A DNA stretch of 6,072 nucleotides. It comes from an uncultured Sutterella sp. (GTDB lineage Bacteria; Pseudomonadota; Gammaproteobacteria; Burkholderiales; Burkholderiaceae_F). Position numbers and translations under genes: made by a program. The notes under the pieces are model-generated. The model worked only from the letters and a program-made list of their open reading frames with translations. It did no database searches and was not told the DNA's origin. Each line of letters opens with the position of its first letter. Position 1 is the first letter of the stretch. The stretch spans positions 1 to 6,072 of the forward strand of contig USCE01000085.1 of the NCBI GenBank assembly GCA_900553105.1. Reading direction: 5' to 3'. Of this stretch, positions 6,041-6,072 are shown one piece after another.

Positions 6041-6072
6041 AGCCAGGCGATGTCCTACTTTCACTGGAAATA
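6041..6072 (-). rRNA. rrf: 5S ribosomal RNA, 3' end (partial, cut by window edge)
   Basis: The reverse complement of these 32 bases contains GTGAAAGTAGGACATCGCC followed by TGGCT, which is the 3' end of bacterial 5S rRNA as found in betaproteobacteria (compare GTGAAAGTAGGTCATCG in relatives, from memory). The exact 3' end is uncertain by one or two bases. The position just ahead of a strong terminator fits the last gene of an rRNA operon, with the rest of the 5S and presumably the 23S and 16S genes beyond 6072. The end of the window inside an rRNA gene is also where short-read assemblies often break at a repeat. Confidence 0.85.

Noticed and set aside
1..6072. Defence system, prophage, insertion sequence or CRISPR array
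   Set aside because: No transposase, integrase, phage structural gene, nuclease pair or spaced repeat array is visible. The only Tn5-like sequence is the library mosaic end in the adapter.

Overview
The window is one end of an assembled contig from a Gram-negative bacterium, most likely a betaproteobacterium of the Burkholderiales. This placement is from memory of family features. The UvrA is the fused, double-module kind I associate with Burkholderia-type UvrA2. The LptF N-terminal half has betaproteobacterial wording (SEMVVWFSSGGISLTAWI). The 5S rRNA 3' end also looks betaproteobacterial. The moderate GC content would suit a host-associated lineage such as the Sutterellaceae, but that is only a guess.

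Layout. Bases 1-49 are not genomic: they are an Illumina Nextera i7 adapter left on the contig end. Genomic DNA starts at base 50, inside a plus-strand uvrA-family gene that runs to 2819. It holds the last ~35 residues of one UvrA module, a short Pro/Ser/Thr-rich linker, and a complete second UvrA module. A hairpin in the short convergent spacer (2820-2922) has its U-tract on the minus strand. It therefore best serves the next gene, a 95-residue minus-strand membrane protein with a leucine-zipper tail (2923-3210), a perfect Shine-Dalgarno and a plausible promoter. An AT-rich stretch of about 330 bp without genes follows, then the terminator of a minus-strand lptF-lptG operon (3664-5912). Upstream of lptF come a short promoter-sized gap, an intrinsic terminator, and the 3' end of a minus-strand 5S rRNA cut by the window edge. 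The end of an rRNA operon therefore lies directly ahead of the lipopolysaccharide-export genes.

How the parts work together. LptF and LptG form the membrane half of the LptB2FG ABC transporter, which extracts LPS from the inner membrane. They overlap by four bases, which suggests translational coupling. The UvrA protein belongs to nucleotide excision repair or a UvrA2-type variant of it and has no visible functional tie to lptFG. The small coiled-coil protein has no assigned function and appears to be its own transcription unit.

I do not see a defence system, mobile element, CRISPR array or new multi-gene system here. The points most worth a second look are the adapter-derived false N-terminus, the fused UvrA whose second module lacks the insertion domain, the in-frame repeat in its linker, and the zipper-bearing membrane protein.
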